DNA of 64,000 nucleotides from Actinoplanes subtropicus (lineage in GTDB: Bacteria > Actinomycetota > Actinomycetes > Mycobacteriales > Micromonosporaceae), in assembly GCF_000721705.1 (NCBI RefSeq), contig NZ_JOJL01000002.1, forward strand, positions 434,001 to 498,000, written 5' to 3'. Below are positions 54,964-63,997 of the stretch, piece by piece (within the stretch, counting starts at the first letter, position 1; each line of letters begins with the position of its first letter). Both the position numbers and the translations under genes were made by a program. Under the pieces are notes generated by a model. That model saw only the letters and a list, made by a program, of their open reading frames with translations. It had not been told where the DNA came from and did not search any database.

Positions 54964-55599
54964 TCAAGCGTCCAGGAACATCAACACGGCCAGTACCCGG
55001 CGGTTGTCGTCATCGGACGGCGGCATTCCGAGCTTGGCGAAGATACTGTTGATGTGTTTGCTGACCACCTTCTCGGTGATGAACAGCCGTCCCGCTATGG
55101 CCGCGTTGGACCGGCCCTCGGCGATGTGCCGCAGCACGTCGTGTTCGCGCGCGGTCAGCCCGTCCAGCGGCCCCCGGCGGGCCAGCAGCTGGGCAACCAC
55201 CTCCGGATCGAAGGCGGTGCCGCCGGCGGCCACCTGGTTGACCGTGCTGACGAATTGCTCGACATCGGAGACGCGCTCCTTGAGCAGGTAGCCGATGCCG
55301 CCGGCGCGGTCGGTGAGCAGCTCCCGTGCATAAAGCGGCTCGACGTGCTGGGACAGGACGAGCACGGGAAGACCGGGTATCGCCACGCGCGCGGCGATGG
55401 CTGCCTTCAGACCTTCGTCGGTCTGGGTAGGCGGCAGCCGTACGTCCACGACGGCCACGTCCGGCCGGTGCCGTAGCAACGCGGGCAACAGTGCCGGGCC
55501 GTTGTCGACCGCCTCGACCACCTCGAAGTCGAAGGCCTCCAGCAAGCGGGTGAGCCCGTCCCGCAGCAGCGTCAGGTCCTCGGCGATGACAACGCGCAC
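54964..55599 (-). CDS. DesR-like NarL-family response regulator (intact copy)
   Basis: A 211-residue regulator. The receiver (about 1-120) has the acidic pocket in VVIAEDLTL, phospho-acceptor Asp52 (AVVDVRLPP) and Lys in LLKERV. The LuxR-type helix-turn-helix is about 145-195 (TAREHDVLRHIAEGRSNAAI, AGRLFITEKVVSKHI). GTG start at 55599 overlaps the kinase end by 28 bases, so the pair is translationally coupled. By neighbourhood it should control the divergent desaturase, as DesR does in Bacillus; that is inference. Confidence 0.93.
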   Translation of the reverse strand: MRVVIAEDLTLLRDGLTRLLEAFDFEVVEAVDNGPALLPALLRHRPDVAVVDVRLPPTQTDEGLKAAIAARVAIPGLPVLVLSQHVEPLYARELLTDRAGGIGYLLKERVSDVEQFVSTVNQVAAGGTAFDPEVVAQLLARRGPLDGLTAREHDVLRHIAEGRSNAAIAGRLFITEKVVSKHINSIFAKLGMPPSDDDNRRVLAVLMFLDA

Positions 55600-56837
55600 G
55601 GCAGCTCCATAGTGACGACGGTCGGGCCGCCCGGCGGGGACGTGACCGACACTGTTCCATCGAACACGTCCAACCGCCGCTCGATGCCGTGTAAGCCGGT
55701 GCCACGCTCGGGGTCGGCGCCGCCGTCGCCGTCGTCGCCGACCTGGACGAACAGCACGCCGTCCGCGTGCCGCAGCAGCACCCAGCCCGACCGGGCGTTG
55801 CTGTGCCGGCTCATGTTGGCCAGCGCCTCGGCCACCGCGAAATAGACCGCGGACTCGACCGGTGTGTCGAGGCGTCCGGGCAGGTGGGACGTGACGTCGG
55901 TGCGGATCGGCAGGCTCATGACGAGCGCCTGGACGGCGCCCTCGAGGCCACGTTCGGCCAGGACCGGCGGATGGATGCCGCGGACGAGATGGCGCAGCTC
56001 GACCAGCGCGGTGGTGCTGGCCGCGCGGGCCTCGGCGAGCAGCTTGAGCGCGGCGGCGGGATCCCGGCGTACCAGGCGTTCGGCGAGCCCGATCGTCATG
56101 CCCACGGAGACCATCCGGGCCTGCGCGCCGTCGTGCAGGTCGCGCTCGATGCGGCGCAGCTCCGCGGCCTGAGCGTCGACGGCGTCGGCCCTGGTTACGG
56201 TCAAGTGGGCGACCCGCAGCCGGAGTTCCGCCGAGTGGGTGGGGGCGAGCAGGAGCCGTCCGAAGCGAAGGTTTGTCGCTCGCAGCAGCGGCGCCAACGC
56301 CAATCCGGCGGCAAGAATCGCCATCCCCTGGGGGAGGGCCAGCCATGCCTCGCCGAGGTCCGCGGTCGGCCAGAACACGCCGTACCCGAACCAGATATCG
56401 CCCAGGAACAGCCACAGCGGCACCAGAAGGACACCGATCAGGGCGTACCCGACGACGGCGATCGTGATCACGCCCAGAACCGCCCCGACGATGGCGCCGG
56501 GAACCAGCCAGGACGCGTCGCGCCAGGTGGCCGGGTCGGTGACGACCCATTTCAGCCAGCGCCGGCTGCCCACCTCCGCGCCGGCCGGCTGCGGGAGGTA
56601 GGGCCGGCGGATCGGCACGCCGGCCCGCGTGCTGAGGCCCCGCTCGAGGTCAGCGCGCCATCGCACCACGGTGGTGGTCACGCCGAGAAGCTCGGGCCCG
56701 AGCACCGGTACCGGGCTGAGCACCAGCCCCGCCAGCCAGAGCGCCAGCACCCCCGGGTTGAGCAAGGCGAGGCCGATCGCGAACAACGCGTCCGCCATGG
56801 CGCTCAGCCCGGTGCGGAACCGGTGCGCGACTCTCAT
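55572..56837 (-). CDS. DesK-like sensor histidine kinase (intact copy)
   Basis: A 421-residue membrane kinase. There are two blocks of hydrophobic helices (about 10-60 and 110-190) with a PF13796-like putative sensor pattern (DPATWRDASWLV). The HisKA_3 dimerisation helix has phospho-His about 235 in RRIERDLHDGAQARM. The ATPase domain has N box ALANMSRHSNA and G box GADPERGTGLHGIERRL. ATG 56837 is preferred; the frame extends further but without homology. It overlaps the regulator gene and is divergent from the desaturase. Confidence 0.92.
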   Translation of the reverse strand: MRVAHRFRTGLSAMADALFAIGLALLNPGVLALWLAGLVLSPVPVLGPELLGVTTTVVRWRADLERGLSTRAGVPIRRPYLPQPAGAEVGSRRWLKWVVTDPATWRDASWLVPGAIVGAVLGVITIAVVGYALIGVLLVPLWLFLGDIWFGYGVFWPTADLGEAWLALPQGMAILAAGLALAPLLRATNLRFGRLLLAPTHSAELRLRVAHLTVTRADAVDAQAAELRRIERDLHDGAQARMVSVGMTIGLAERLVRRDPAAALKLLAEARAASTTALVELRHLVRGIHPPVLAERGLEGAVQALVMSLPIRTDVTSHLPGRLDTPVESAVYFAVAEALANMSRHSNARSGWVLLRHADGVLFVQVGDDGDGGADPERGTGLHGIERRLDVFDGTVSVTSPPGGPTVVTMELPCALSSPRT

Positions 56838-56887
56838 GACACCATCATGGCGCGACGGCGAGCCGGAACGGGAAAACGCAAAGACAA

Positions 56888-56910
56888 GGGTGCTGGCACC
56901 CCTGCGGGGT
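56888..56910. promoter_or_regulatory. two overlapping inverted repeats between kinase and desaturase
   Basis: GGGTGC-TG-GCACCC (56888-56901) and ACCCC-TGC-GGGGT (56898-56910). They lie in the 122-base divergent region and are good candidates for the regulator's binding site. The corresponding region of the other locus has been deleted. Confidence 0.5.
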
Positions 56911-56959
56911 GGGGTCCGGCACTCCTGACCTTGGGGCCTGGAACGCCCAGACTGAGAAC

Positions 56960-57994
56960 ATGACGGCAACCACAACGCGACCGCGGGCCACCGCCGGAAG
57001 CGATTTCGCGGGCTTGAACCGGCTGGTCAACGCGGCCGGCCTGCAGCAGCGGCGACCGGCCTACTACGCCCTGCGGCTGACGATCGTGAGCGTGCTGCTC
57101 GCCGGCGGCTGGGCTGCCTTCTTCCTGATCGGCTCCTCCTGGTGGACGCTGCTGGTAGCGGCGTTCCTCGCGGTGGTTTTCACCCAGGTAGGGCTCGTCG
57201 CGCACGACCTGGCCCACCGGCAGGTCTTTCGGACCAAGCGGCCCAGCGAGATCACCGGCCGGATCGCTGCCAACCTCGGCGTGGGCATGAGTTACGGCTG
57301 GTGGATGGACAAGCACACTCGTCACCACAACAATCCCAACCACGACGACCTCGACCCGGATGTCGCGCCCGAGGTGCTGATCTGGGCCACCAGGTCGGCA
57401 CTGGGCCGGCGTGGCCTGGCCGGCTTCGTCACTCGTCATCAGGCGGGTCTCTTCTTCCCGCTGTTGACCTTGCTCAGCACCGACCTGAAGGTGTCCAGTG
57501 TCAAGGCGTTGCGCGCGGGGGTTGTCAAACGGCCGCTCCTCGAGTCGGTGCTGCTGCTGGTGCACGCGATCTCGTACCTTTCGGCGCTCTTCCTCGTGCT
57601 CTCGCCGCTGCAGGCCGTCGCCTTCCTGGTCGTGCACCAAGCGCTGTTCGGCGTCTACCTGGGCATGACTTTCGCGCCCAACCACAAGGGCATGCCGCAC
57701 CCGACCGGCGACGAGGACTTCCTGCGCAAACAGGTGGTGACCTCCCGCAACGTCCGCGGTGGCCGGTTCACCGACATCGCCCTGGGCGGCCTCAACTACC
57801 AGATCGAGCACCATCTGTTCCCCAGCATGCCCACCCCGAACCTGCGTAAGGTCCAGCCGATCGTGCGGCGGTACTGTGCCGAGGTCGGCGTGCCGTACGA
57901 GGAGACCGGGCTGGTCGAGTCGTACCGCCAGGCGCTGCGGCATCTGCACGAGGTCGGTGCCCCGCTGCGCGCGGCGGCCCGCGCCGCGCGGTAG
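56960..57994 (+). CDS. membrane fatty-acid desaturase (copy 2, full length)
   Basis: A 344-residue desaturase with histidine boxes HDLAH (82-86), HTRHH (119-123) and QIEHH (281-285) and two helix pairs. These bind a di-iron centre that inserts a double bond in membrane acyl chains. Start ATG 56960. It is divergent from the kinase/regulator pair. About 75-80 percent of its residues appear shared with copy 1 (36684-37655) by eye. Electron donor unknown. Confidence 0.93.
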   Translation: MTATTTRPRATAGSDFAGLNRLVNAAGLQQRRPAYYALRLTIVSVLLAGGWAAFFLIGSSWWTLLVAAFLAVVFTQVGLVAHDLAHRQVFRTKRPSEITGRIAANLGVGMSYGWWMDKHTRHHNNPNHDDLDPDVAPEVLIWATRSALGRRGLAGFVTRHQAGLFFPLLTLLSTDLKVSSVKALRAGVVKRPLLESVLLLVHAISYLSALFLVLSPLQAVAFLVVHQALFGVYLGMTFAPNHKGMPHPTGDEDFLRKQVVTSRNVRGGRFTDIALGGLNYQIEHHLFPSMPTPNLRKVQPIVRRYCAEVGVPYEETGLVESYRQALRHLHEVGAPLRAAARAAR

Positions 57995-58013
57995 GTCGTC
58001 GACCCCGCGCCGG

Positions 58014-58460
58014 TCAGCGGTCCCACCCGGCCAGGGGCGGCAGTTCCCGACGGCCGGCGAGCAGGGCGCCGGCCGTCACGGTCGCGCCCGTGGCCACCGG
58101 CGGCGGCTGGCCGCACCCCGCGGTGAGCGGGTCGAGAAGCCCGGTCAGGTCCAGAATTCGGCGCACGAGGCGGCGCGGGTTGGTGATCCGCAAGCAGCAA
58201 CCGGCGCGGGCGGCGGCCTGACCCGCGTCGACCAGGACGGTGAGTCCGCTGCAGTCCAGGAAAGTGACCCCGGCGAGGTCGACCTCGATGCGGCGGGGGT
58301 GCTGCGTGGCGAGGACGTCGAGGAGTCTGACGTGCAGCACGTCGGAGCTCGACAGGTCGATTTCACCGGTCGCAACGACCCGGGCGGTCCCCGGCGCGGG
58401 GCAGTCGGCGTCGATGGCCAGCTGTGCCGGCGGTGCGACCGGCCAGGATGAGGTGTACAT
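58014..58460 (-). CDS. STAS-domain anti-sigma factor antagonist
   Basis: A 148-residue protein. STAS domain about 15-110 with VVATGEIDLSSSDVLHVRLL and IEVDLAGVTFLDCSGLTVLV, where Ser in DCSG is the likely phosphorylation site. The Pro/Ala-rich tail is not conserved. GGAGGATCC precedes the ATG. It stands near the SigB/F-type sigma gene and may act in the same pathway. Confidence 0.9.
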   Translation of the reverse strand: MYTSSWPVAPPAQLAIDADCPAPGTARVVATGEIDLSSSDVLHVRLLDVLATQHPRRIEVDLAGVTFLDCSGLTVLVDAGQAAARAGCCLRITNPRRLVRRILDLTGLLDPLTAGCGQPPPVATGATVTAGALLAGRRELPPLAGWDR

Positions 58461-58933
58461 GGATCCTCCAGCCCAGCGACTTCTTCACGGAGCGCGTGGT
58501 GGGCGGGCAGGGTCTGGACCCGCGGCCGGGATGCAACAACCGAATATCGCGGGTGCTGCAGGCTCGACAAGGTGCGTGCGTCGGCACGGTAAGCAGCTAC
58601 AGACTACGCGCCGAACGTCGCTCCCGGAGCCTCGCGGTGCCGGGGAAATGGCGCCACCTCGCCGGCTCATGATCGCAGACTTCGCCCGGACCGGGTGGAC
58701 GGGCGCTCCGCGCGGCGCCTCCAGCCCGGATGCGCGTAGGGTGGCCAAGCTCACGTTCCAGGTCGACGTGCCGCTGAAGACGGTGCGCAAGCCGCGGCAC
58801 GGTATGGCCGGCTATGTGACGGACCCGGTCTGCCCGGCCGGATCACCACGACGCCGCGGAGGGTCGAGCCGAAGGTCGACACCAACCGGCCGAGCCACGG
58901 GTGATCCGCGCGACGGCGGCCGAATGACGAGAC
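58461..58933. other. no supported gene
   Basis: Open frames on both strands but no family features. It may include the missing remainder of the truncated small gene at 59016-59165, now unrecognisable. Confidence 0.35.
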
Positions 58934-58960
58934 GGGTGTGCCGGCCGGAGCCGCACACCC
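58934..58960 (-). terminator. hairpin after truncated small gene
   Basis: Perfect 8-bp stem GGGTGTGC / GCACACCC (58934-58941 with 58953-58960) with a further inner GGC/GCC. It lies 55 bases downstream of the truncated gene on the minus strand. Confidence 0.55.
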
Positions 58961-59015
58961 GCGGGCTGCCATAGGTGCGGCCGTCAGCGGCCGACCAAAC
59001 GGGACAGTCTGCCGG

Positions 59016-59165
59016 CTACGCCGCCCCACACCTGGCGCGGACGCTGGAGTCGGCGATGTCCTGCGAGGCGCCGTTGAGGCCGACGGCGCCCATCAGCGAA
59101 CCGCCCATCCAGACGGCGGCGCCGATGTCGTGCAAAGTACGGATCGTGGTGTGGCGGTCGTTCAT
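59016..59165 (-). pseudogene. truncated small membrane-type gene
   Basis: A 49-codon frame starts MNDRHTTIRTLHDIGAAVWM, continues GGSLMGAVGLNGASQDIADS and ends early at a TAG. The start has a strong GAAGGAGC ribosome binding site. The wording is the beginning of a longer actinobacterial protein with L-H-D-x-G-A-A-x-W-x-G-G-S-L-x-G-A-V-G. The rest is absent. Confidence 0.55.
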
Positions 59166-59241
59166 GGCGGTGCTCCTTCGGGTGGGGTGAATCGGACCTG
59201 CGAGATTCGTGGCCGAGCTCCCCTTCGCCCCGGCCGGACCC

Positions 59242-59634
59242 TCAGGGTGAGATCGAGCGCTGCTCGGTTACCGAGTACGTCCGCAGATGGTTCTCTTCGT
59301 GGTCGTGGGTCTCCACGCCTCGTCGTCGGGAGTCGTAGTAGGCGCGGAGCATGTCCTCGTCGGCCGGGTGGAGATCCCCGCCGGCCGGGATCCGCGGTGC
59401 GCCGTCGACCCGATCCTTGTCGAACGGGATCACGAGCCGATCGTCGCCGAGGGTGGCCTCGTCCACGGGCACGAAGGACTCGGTGGCCCCCGCCATGCCG
59501 GATCGGACGCTGATCCATTTCGGTTCGCCGGTCCGGTCGTCGAGATAGAGCCGGCCGGCTGAGCCGATCTTCTGGCCGTCGGCGGCATAGACGTCGACGC
59601 CGTTCACATGCTGCAGGTCGGCCTGGGCGATCAT
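59242..59634 (-). CDS. PRC-barrel domain protein
   Basis: A 130-residue protein. PRC-barrel about 1-85 (GVDVYAADGQKIGSAGRLYL, GEPKWISVRSG, ESFVPVDEATLGDDRLVIPF), with a charged tail ending near HDHEENHLRTYS. Such proteins are common in actinobacterial stress regulons. GGAAGGAATCC precedes the ATG at 59634. Confidence 0.9.
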   Translation of the reverse strand: MIAQADLQHVNGVDVYAADGQKIGSAGRLYLDDRTGEPKWISVRSGMAGATESFVPVDEATLGDDRLVIPFDKDRVDGAPRIPAGGDLHPADEDMLRAYYDSRRRGVETHDHEENHLRTYSVTEQRSISP

Positions 59635-59761
59635 CGGATTCCTTCCGGTGGGCCCGGCGCGCAGCCCGAGAGCATCTTCCTGATGGGGTGCCCCACACCC
59701 GGCCGGGGCAAACATGCGCCGGACGGAGGTGGCCGGTGGATCGCCACCGGGCCTGGGTGTC

Positions 59762-60223
59762 TCAGTCGACGGCCATCAGCCGGATGTCCTGCATCTCGCC
59801 GGCCATCATGTGCAGCCGTTGCACGGGTACGTAGCGGCGCAGCAGCGGGAACTCTTCTCGCTCCTCCTGCGTGGCGTGGTCGAGCAGCGCGCTGGACACG
59901 GCCATGAACCTGGCGTCGAAGGCGGGGTGCTCGACGCCGAGCCGGCCGAGCTCGGTGAGCAGGCGTTCGAGCCGTTCGCCCTCCGCCTGACAGGCGAGAG
60001 CGATGGCGTCGCCGGTCGGGCCGCTGCCGCGGGCGGCCGGGTGAGCGACCGCGAGCTCCCCGAGCTCGTGCAGGTGGACGGCGCGCCGCAGGACCGCGAG
60101 CCGATACTTCTTCCGCTCGCGTTCAGCGGTTCGCACATCCGTGCACAGCTGTCGGATCTGCTCATGCTCGCGGTGCAGGACCTCGACGACATCGGGCGAG
60201 ATGATTACCTGGAACGTTTCCAT
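59762..60223 (-). CDS. hemerythrin HHE-domain protein
   Basis: A 153-residue four-helix protein with hemerythrin-like iron ligands: HREHEQIRQL near the start (about 17-25), HLHELGELAVAHP (about 50-62), LLDHATQEEREEFPLL (about 113-128). The set would bind a di-iron centre for oxygen or nitric-oxide sensing. No signal peptide. Start ATG 60223. Confidence 0.9.
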   Translation of the reverse strand: METFQVIISPDVVEVLHREHEQIRQLCTDVRTAERERKKYRLAVLRRAVHLHELGELAVAHPAARGSGPTGDAIALACQAEGERLERLLTELGRLGVEHPAFDARFMAVSSALLDHATQEEREEFPLLRRYVPVQRLHMMAGEMQDIRLMAVD

Positions 60224-60298
60224 GGCGGCCTCTGGCGTGTCCGGAAGACGCCGTGGTCCGGGGCGATGACATCTCAACAGTACGCGGCCGGCCGGCTG

Positions 60299-60464
60299 TC
60301 ACGCCGTGATCGCGTCGACCGCCTTCTTCAGCGCCGAGGGCTGAGCCGGGCCGCGCGGCGCCTTCTCCCGCATGTCGTTCATGCGGGCGCCCAGCTCCGG
60401 CAACTGGTCGCGGCCGAGAGCCTCGAGCGCAGCGCTCGGGATGGTGGCGGGCCGGGTGACGCTG
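60299..60464 (-). other. possible small fragment downstream of transketolase
   Basis: A minus-strand frame ends with ELGARMNDMREKAPRGPAQP, then SALKKAVDAITA and a stop. It reads like a helical protein C-terminus, but it has no good start and is preceded in frame by a stop. Probably a truncated gene. Confidence 0.25.
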
Positions 60465-60470
60465 GCTCAT

Positions 60471-62708
60471 TCATGAAGCCAGTTCCTCTTTGCCGGTGGT
60501 GACGGGTCGGTCGCCGGTGCCGCCGATGGTGGGGGCGGCGGTGGGCTGGAAGCCGCCGGGGCGCACCGGACCACGGGTGTCGCGGATGGAGTCGCAAGCT
60601 GCCGCTGCGACTGCTTGCGCCGTGATGCCGAATTCGCGGAAGAGGCGTTGGTAGTCGGCGGAGGCGCCGAAATGCTCGAGGCTGATGATGCGGCCGGCGT
60701 CGCCGACTATGTCGCGCCAGCCCTGCCCGATGCCAGCCTCGACACTGACTCGCGCCCGCACGGCCGGCGGCAGCACCTCGTCGCGGTAGGCGGACGGTTG
60801 CTGGGCGAACCATTCCCGGCAGGGCATCGAGATCACGCGGGCGGTGACGCCATCGTCGGCGAGCAACGCGCGGGCCTCGAGCGCGATCTGTACCTCCGAG
60901 CCGGTGCCGATCAGCAGGACGTCCGCGTCCTCCCCGGCGCCGGCCAGGAGATAACCACCCCGAGCGGCGCCGTCCGCGGAGGTGTACGCCCGCGCGCCGC
61001 GCTCGAGCACGGGCAGGTTCTGGCGGGTGAGGATCAGGCCGGCCGGCCGGTCGCTGTGTTCGAGGATGGCGCGCCAGCAGGCTGTGGTCTCGTTGGCGTC
61101 GCCGGGACGGACGACGTCGAGGCCGGGGATGGCGCGTAGCGCGGCGAGGTGTTCGACCGGCTGGTGGGTCGGCCCGTCCTCGCCGAGGCCGATGGAGTCG
61201 TGGGTCCAGATGTAGGTGACCGGCAGTTGCATGAGAGCCGCCAATCGGACTGCCGGCCGCATGTAGTCGCTGAACACCAGGAACGTGCCGCCGTACGGGC
61301 GGGTGAGGCTTTGCAGAGCGATGCCGTTGAGGATGGCGCCCATGGCGTGCTCGCGGATGCCGAAGTGCAGGGTCCGGCCGTAGGGACCGCCGGGCCATTG
61401 ACGGGTCTGGCGGTCGGCCGGAATGAAGGAGGATTGGCCGGTCATGGTGGTGTTGTTGCTCTCGGCGAGGTCGGCCGAACCGCCCCAGAGCTCGGGCAGC
61501 AGCGGCGCCAAGGCCGAAAGCACCTCGCCGGACGCCGCACGGGTGGATATGCCTTGGGGATCCGGCTCGAAGGTGGGCAGTGCCGTGCTCCAGCCGTCGG
61601 GCAGCTGTCGTTCCTGCAGCCGGTCCAGCAGAGCGGCCCGCTGCGGGTGGTTTCTGCGCCATGCTTGGAAGCGCGGAAGCCATTCCCGGTGTAGGCGGGT
61701 TCCACGCGCGACGGCTTCCCGGGTTCGGGTCAGCACGTCATCCTCGACGGCGAACGTGGCGGCCGGGTTGAAGCCGAGTATCCGCTTGGTCGCGGCGACC
61801 TCTCCGACGCCCAATGCGGCACCGTGTGCCTGACCGGTGTTCCGTTTGGTAGGGGCGGGCCAGCCGATGACGGTGCGTAGCTCGATAAAGGATGGCCGGC
61901 CGGTCTCCGCCCTTGCCGCCGTGATCGCGGCGCTCAGCGCGTCGACGTCCTCGACGTACGCGCCGGTGCGGGTCCAGTCGACGGTCCGGACATGCCAGCC
62001 GTACGAGGCGTATCGTGCGGGAACGTCTTCGCTGACGGAGATGCCGGTGTCGTCCTCGATGGAGATGTGGTTGGCGTCGTAGAAGACGATGAGGTTACCG
62101 AGACGCTGGTGGCCGGCGAGGGAGCTGGCCTCGGCGGTGAGGCCCTCCATGAGGTCGCCGTCGGACGCGATGACGTACACGTGGTGGTCGAACGGGCTGT
62201 CGCCGGGTGCGGCGTCGGGGTCGAGCAGCCCGCGCTCGCGGCGCGCGGCCATGGCCATGCCGACGGCACTCGCGAGACCTTGGCCGAGCGGCCCGGTCGT
62301 GATCTCGATGCCGCGCGTGTGCCGGTGCTCGGGGTGCCCCGGGGTGGCGGAACCCCAGGTGCGGAGGGCACGCAGGTCGTCGAGCTCCAGGCCGTAGCCG
62401 CTGAGGTAGAGCTGGACGTAAAGGGTGAGGCTGGTGTGCCCGGCGGACAGCACGAGCCGGTCCCGGCCGAGCCACTGATCGTCGTTCGGGTCGTGCCGCA
62501 GCACGTCGTGAAAGAGCAGGTGGGCGAGCGGAGCCAGGCTCATCGCGGTGCCCGGATGGCCGCTCCCGGCGCGCTCCACCGCGTCGGCGGCCAACAGCCG
62601 GGCGGTGTCCACGGCTCGGACGTCGGTGGCGATCCAGCCCACGGTGTCCGCGACCGGCGACGATACCTGTCGATGAAGCGGTGCCGGCGTACGAGGGGGC
62701 TGGGTCAT
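60471..62708 (-). CDS. tkt: transketolase
   Basis: A 745-residue thiamine-diphosphate enzyme of the pentose-phosphate pathway. The pyrophosphate/Mg motif is in VIASDGDLMEGLTAEASSLA with N-H-I-S-I-E-D following. Other signatures are AGSGHPGTAMSLAPLAHLLF, GPLGQGLASAVG, the substrate His residues, and the pyrimidine-domain HFGIREHAMGAILNGIALQ. GAGGAGATC precedes the ATG. It is slightly longer than most (about 690-700) through N- and C-terminal tails. A SigB/F-type promoter upstream would make it a stress-induced paralog. Confidence 0.96.
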   Translation of the reverse strand: MTQPPRTPAPLHRQVSSPVADTVGWIATDVRAVDTARLLAADAVERAGSGHPGTAMSLAPLAHLLFHDVLRHDPNDDQWLGRDRLVLSAGHTSLTLYVQLYLSGYGLELDDLRALRTWGSATPGHPEHRHTRGIEITTGPLGQGLASAVGMAMAARRERGLLDPDAAPGDSPFDHHVYVIASDGDLMEGLTAEASSLAGHQRLGNLIVFYDANHISIEDDTGISVSEDVPARYASYGWHVRTVDWTRTGAYVEDVDALSAAITAARAETGRPSFIELRTVIGWPAPTKRNTGQAHGAALGVGEVAATKRILGFNPAATFAVEDDVLTRTREAVARGTRLHREWLPRFQAWRRNHPQRAALLDRLQERQLPDGWSTALPTFEPDPQGISTRAASGEVLSALAPLLPELWGGSADLAESNNTTMTGQSSFIPADRQTRQWPGGPYGRTLHFGIREHAMGAILNGIALQSLTRPYGGTFLVFSDYMRPAVRLAALMQLPVTYIWTHDSIGLGEDGPTHQPVEHLAALRAIPGLDVVRPGDANETTACWRAILEHSDRPAGLILTRQNLPVLERGARAYTSADGAARGGYLLAGAGEDADVLLIGTGSEVQIALEARALLADDGVTARVISMPCREWFAQQPSAYRDEVLPPAVRARVSVEAGIGQGWRDIVGDAGRIISLEHFGASADYQRLFREFGITAQAVAAAACDSIRDTRGPVRPGGFQPTAAPTIGGTGDRPVTTGKEELAS

Positions 62709-62952
62709 GATGATCTCCTCGGTGGGACTCGTGCCTGGGACCGTGAACGGTCACGACCGGAAGCTCGCGGTGTGTCCCGGCGATGCCGTAACCGGCTCGG
62801 CGCGAGCTCCACGTGCGATCGGTGTCGTCGATATGCCGTGAGCCGGCGTTTGCGGCCTGACGATGTGGCCGGTGCCGGAGAAAGGGAACGGACGGCACGC
62901 TCGATGCAGGTGTGCGCCGACGCGCGACGCCGCCATGTCCGTCCCCGTCGGT

Positions 62953-62977
62953 GTACCCCGAGCGGCCGGCACGAAAC
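62953..62977 (-). promoter_or_regulatory. SigB/F-type promoter candidate for transketolase
   Basis: On the minus strand GTTT (62977-62974), 15 bases, then GGGTAC (62958-62953). This matches the SigB/F consensus GTTT-N14-17-GGGTAT except for the last base. The start codon is about 245 bases downstream. The next gene upstream encodes a sigma factor of that class. Confidence 0.45.
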
Positions 62978-63051
62978 GGTGGCCGGCCACGCGTACTCAC
63001 GGCCGGGGAGCACTCACGACGGATCGGACATCCTGGTCCAAGGTCAGGTGT

Positions 63052-63089
63052 GGTGGTGTCCCGGGCGTTCCCACCCCCGGGACACCACC
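63052..63089 (-). terminator. terminator after the SigB/F-type gene
   Basis: Perfect 14-bp stem GGTGGTGTCCCGGG / CCCGGGACACCACC (63052-63065 with 63076-63089). It lies 31 bases beyond the sigma stop codon and separates it from the transketolase unit. Confidence 0.85.
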
Positions 63090-63119
63090 TTCCCCCGGCC
63101 CCCCAGAAACGACTCGAGA

Positions 63120-63938
63120 TCAACGATCACCCGGACAACTCGCATCGACGACGTGGCCGGCGCCGGAAGCGGCGACCTCGTCGACCTCCATGACGGCCCG
63201 CAGCCTGATCAGCGAACGGGTCAGCAATCGCGAGACCTGCATCTGCGACACGCCGACCCGCGCGGCGATCTGCGCCCGGCTCATCTCGCCGACGAACCGT
63301 AAGCCGACGACCCGCCGCTCCCGCGCCGGCAAACTGGCCAGCGCCCGCCGCAACGTCTCGCGCCGATCCACGGCCTCGAGCGCGGAGTCGGCTTCGCTCA
63401 GCAGGTCGATCAGACGCATGTCCCGTGTGCCGTGCACCGGTTGTTCCAACGACCACGGCCGATAGGCATGAGCGCTCCGGCGGCTGTCGAATACCTGGTC
63501 GGGACTGACCCCGAGCCGGGGGGCCACCTCCCGCGTCGTCGGCGAGCGGTGCAGCGCCTGCGTCAGATGGTCGACGGCCGCGGACCGGCGCGGAGCGAGC
63601 TCCTGCAGGTGGCGGGGCACGTGGGCGGTCCATCCGGCGTCGCGGAAGTATCGCTTGATCTCCCCGACCATCGTGGGGATCGCGTAACTGGAGAACGCCA
63701 CGCCACGCGCGGGATCGAAGCGGTCGACCGCATTGATCAACCCGATCGCGGCGACCTGGGTGAGATCGGCCATCGGTTCACCACGGCCGCCGAAGCGGCG
63801 AGCCACCCACACGGACATCGGCGGATATTCGTCGATCACCTGGGCCCGCGTCGCCGCCCGACCCGCATCGCCGGGCGCCAGTCTGTGCAGCCGGACCAGC
63901 AAGGCATCGGTGGTCGGCGATGTGGCAGCCGCCGTCAT
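63120..63938 (-). CDS. SigB/SigF-family sigma factor
   Basis: A 272-residue group-3 sigma factor. Region 2 (MSVWVARRFGGRGEPMADLT, QVAAIGLINAVDRFDP, VAFSSYAIPTMVGEIKRYFR) is followed by region 3 (VPRHLQELAPRRSAAVDHL) and region 4 (LRRALASLPARERRVVGLRF, MSRAQIAARVGVSQMQVSRL). In relatives, activity is held by an anti-sigma ATPase and freed by STAS antagonists; several such genes lie in this window. Start ATG 63938 overlaps an upstream stop (ATGA), suggesting coupling to a gene at the window edge. Confidence 0.95.
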   Translation of the reverse strand: MTAAATSPTTDALLVRLHRLAPGDAGRAATRAQVIDEYPPMSVWVARRFGGRGEPMADLTQVAAIGLINAVDRFDPARGVAFSSYAIPTMVGEIKRYFRDAGWTAHVPRHLQELAPRRSAAVDHLTQALHRSPTTREVAPRLGVSPDQVFDSRRSAHAYRPWSLEQPVHGTRDMRLIDLLSEADSALEAVDRRETLRRALASLPARERRVVGLRFVGEMSRAQIAARVGVSQMQVSRLLTRSLIRLRAVMEVDEVAASGAGHVVDASCPGDR

Positions 63939-63997
63939 GACGACACCGGATCGCCACGCAGGCGAACGACGATCGACGAAGGCGTGCTTCCCGGCAT
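63935..63997 (-). CDS. 20-codon frame or C-terminus of an upstream gene (window edge)
   Basis: MPGSTPSSIVVRLRGDPVSS then a stop that overlaps the sigma start by 4 bases. It is either a leader peptide or the end of a gene that begins beyond the window, possibly the cognate anti-sigma factor. It cannot be decided here. Confidence 0.3.
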   Translation of the reverse strand: MPGSTPSSIVVRLRGDPVSS

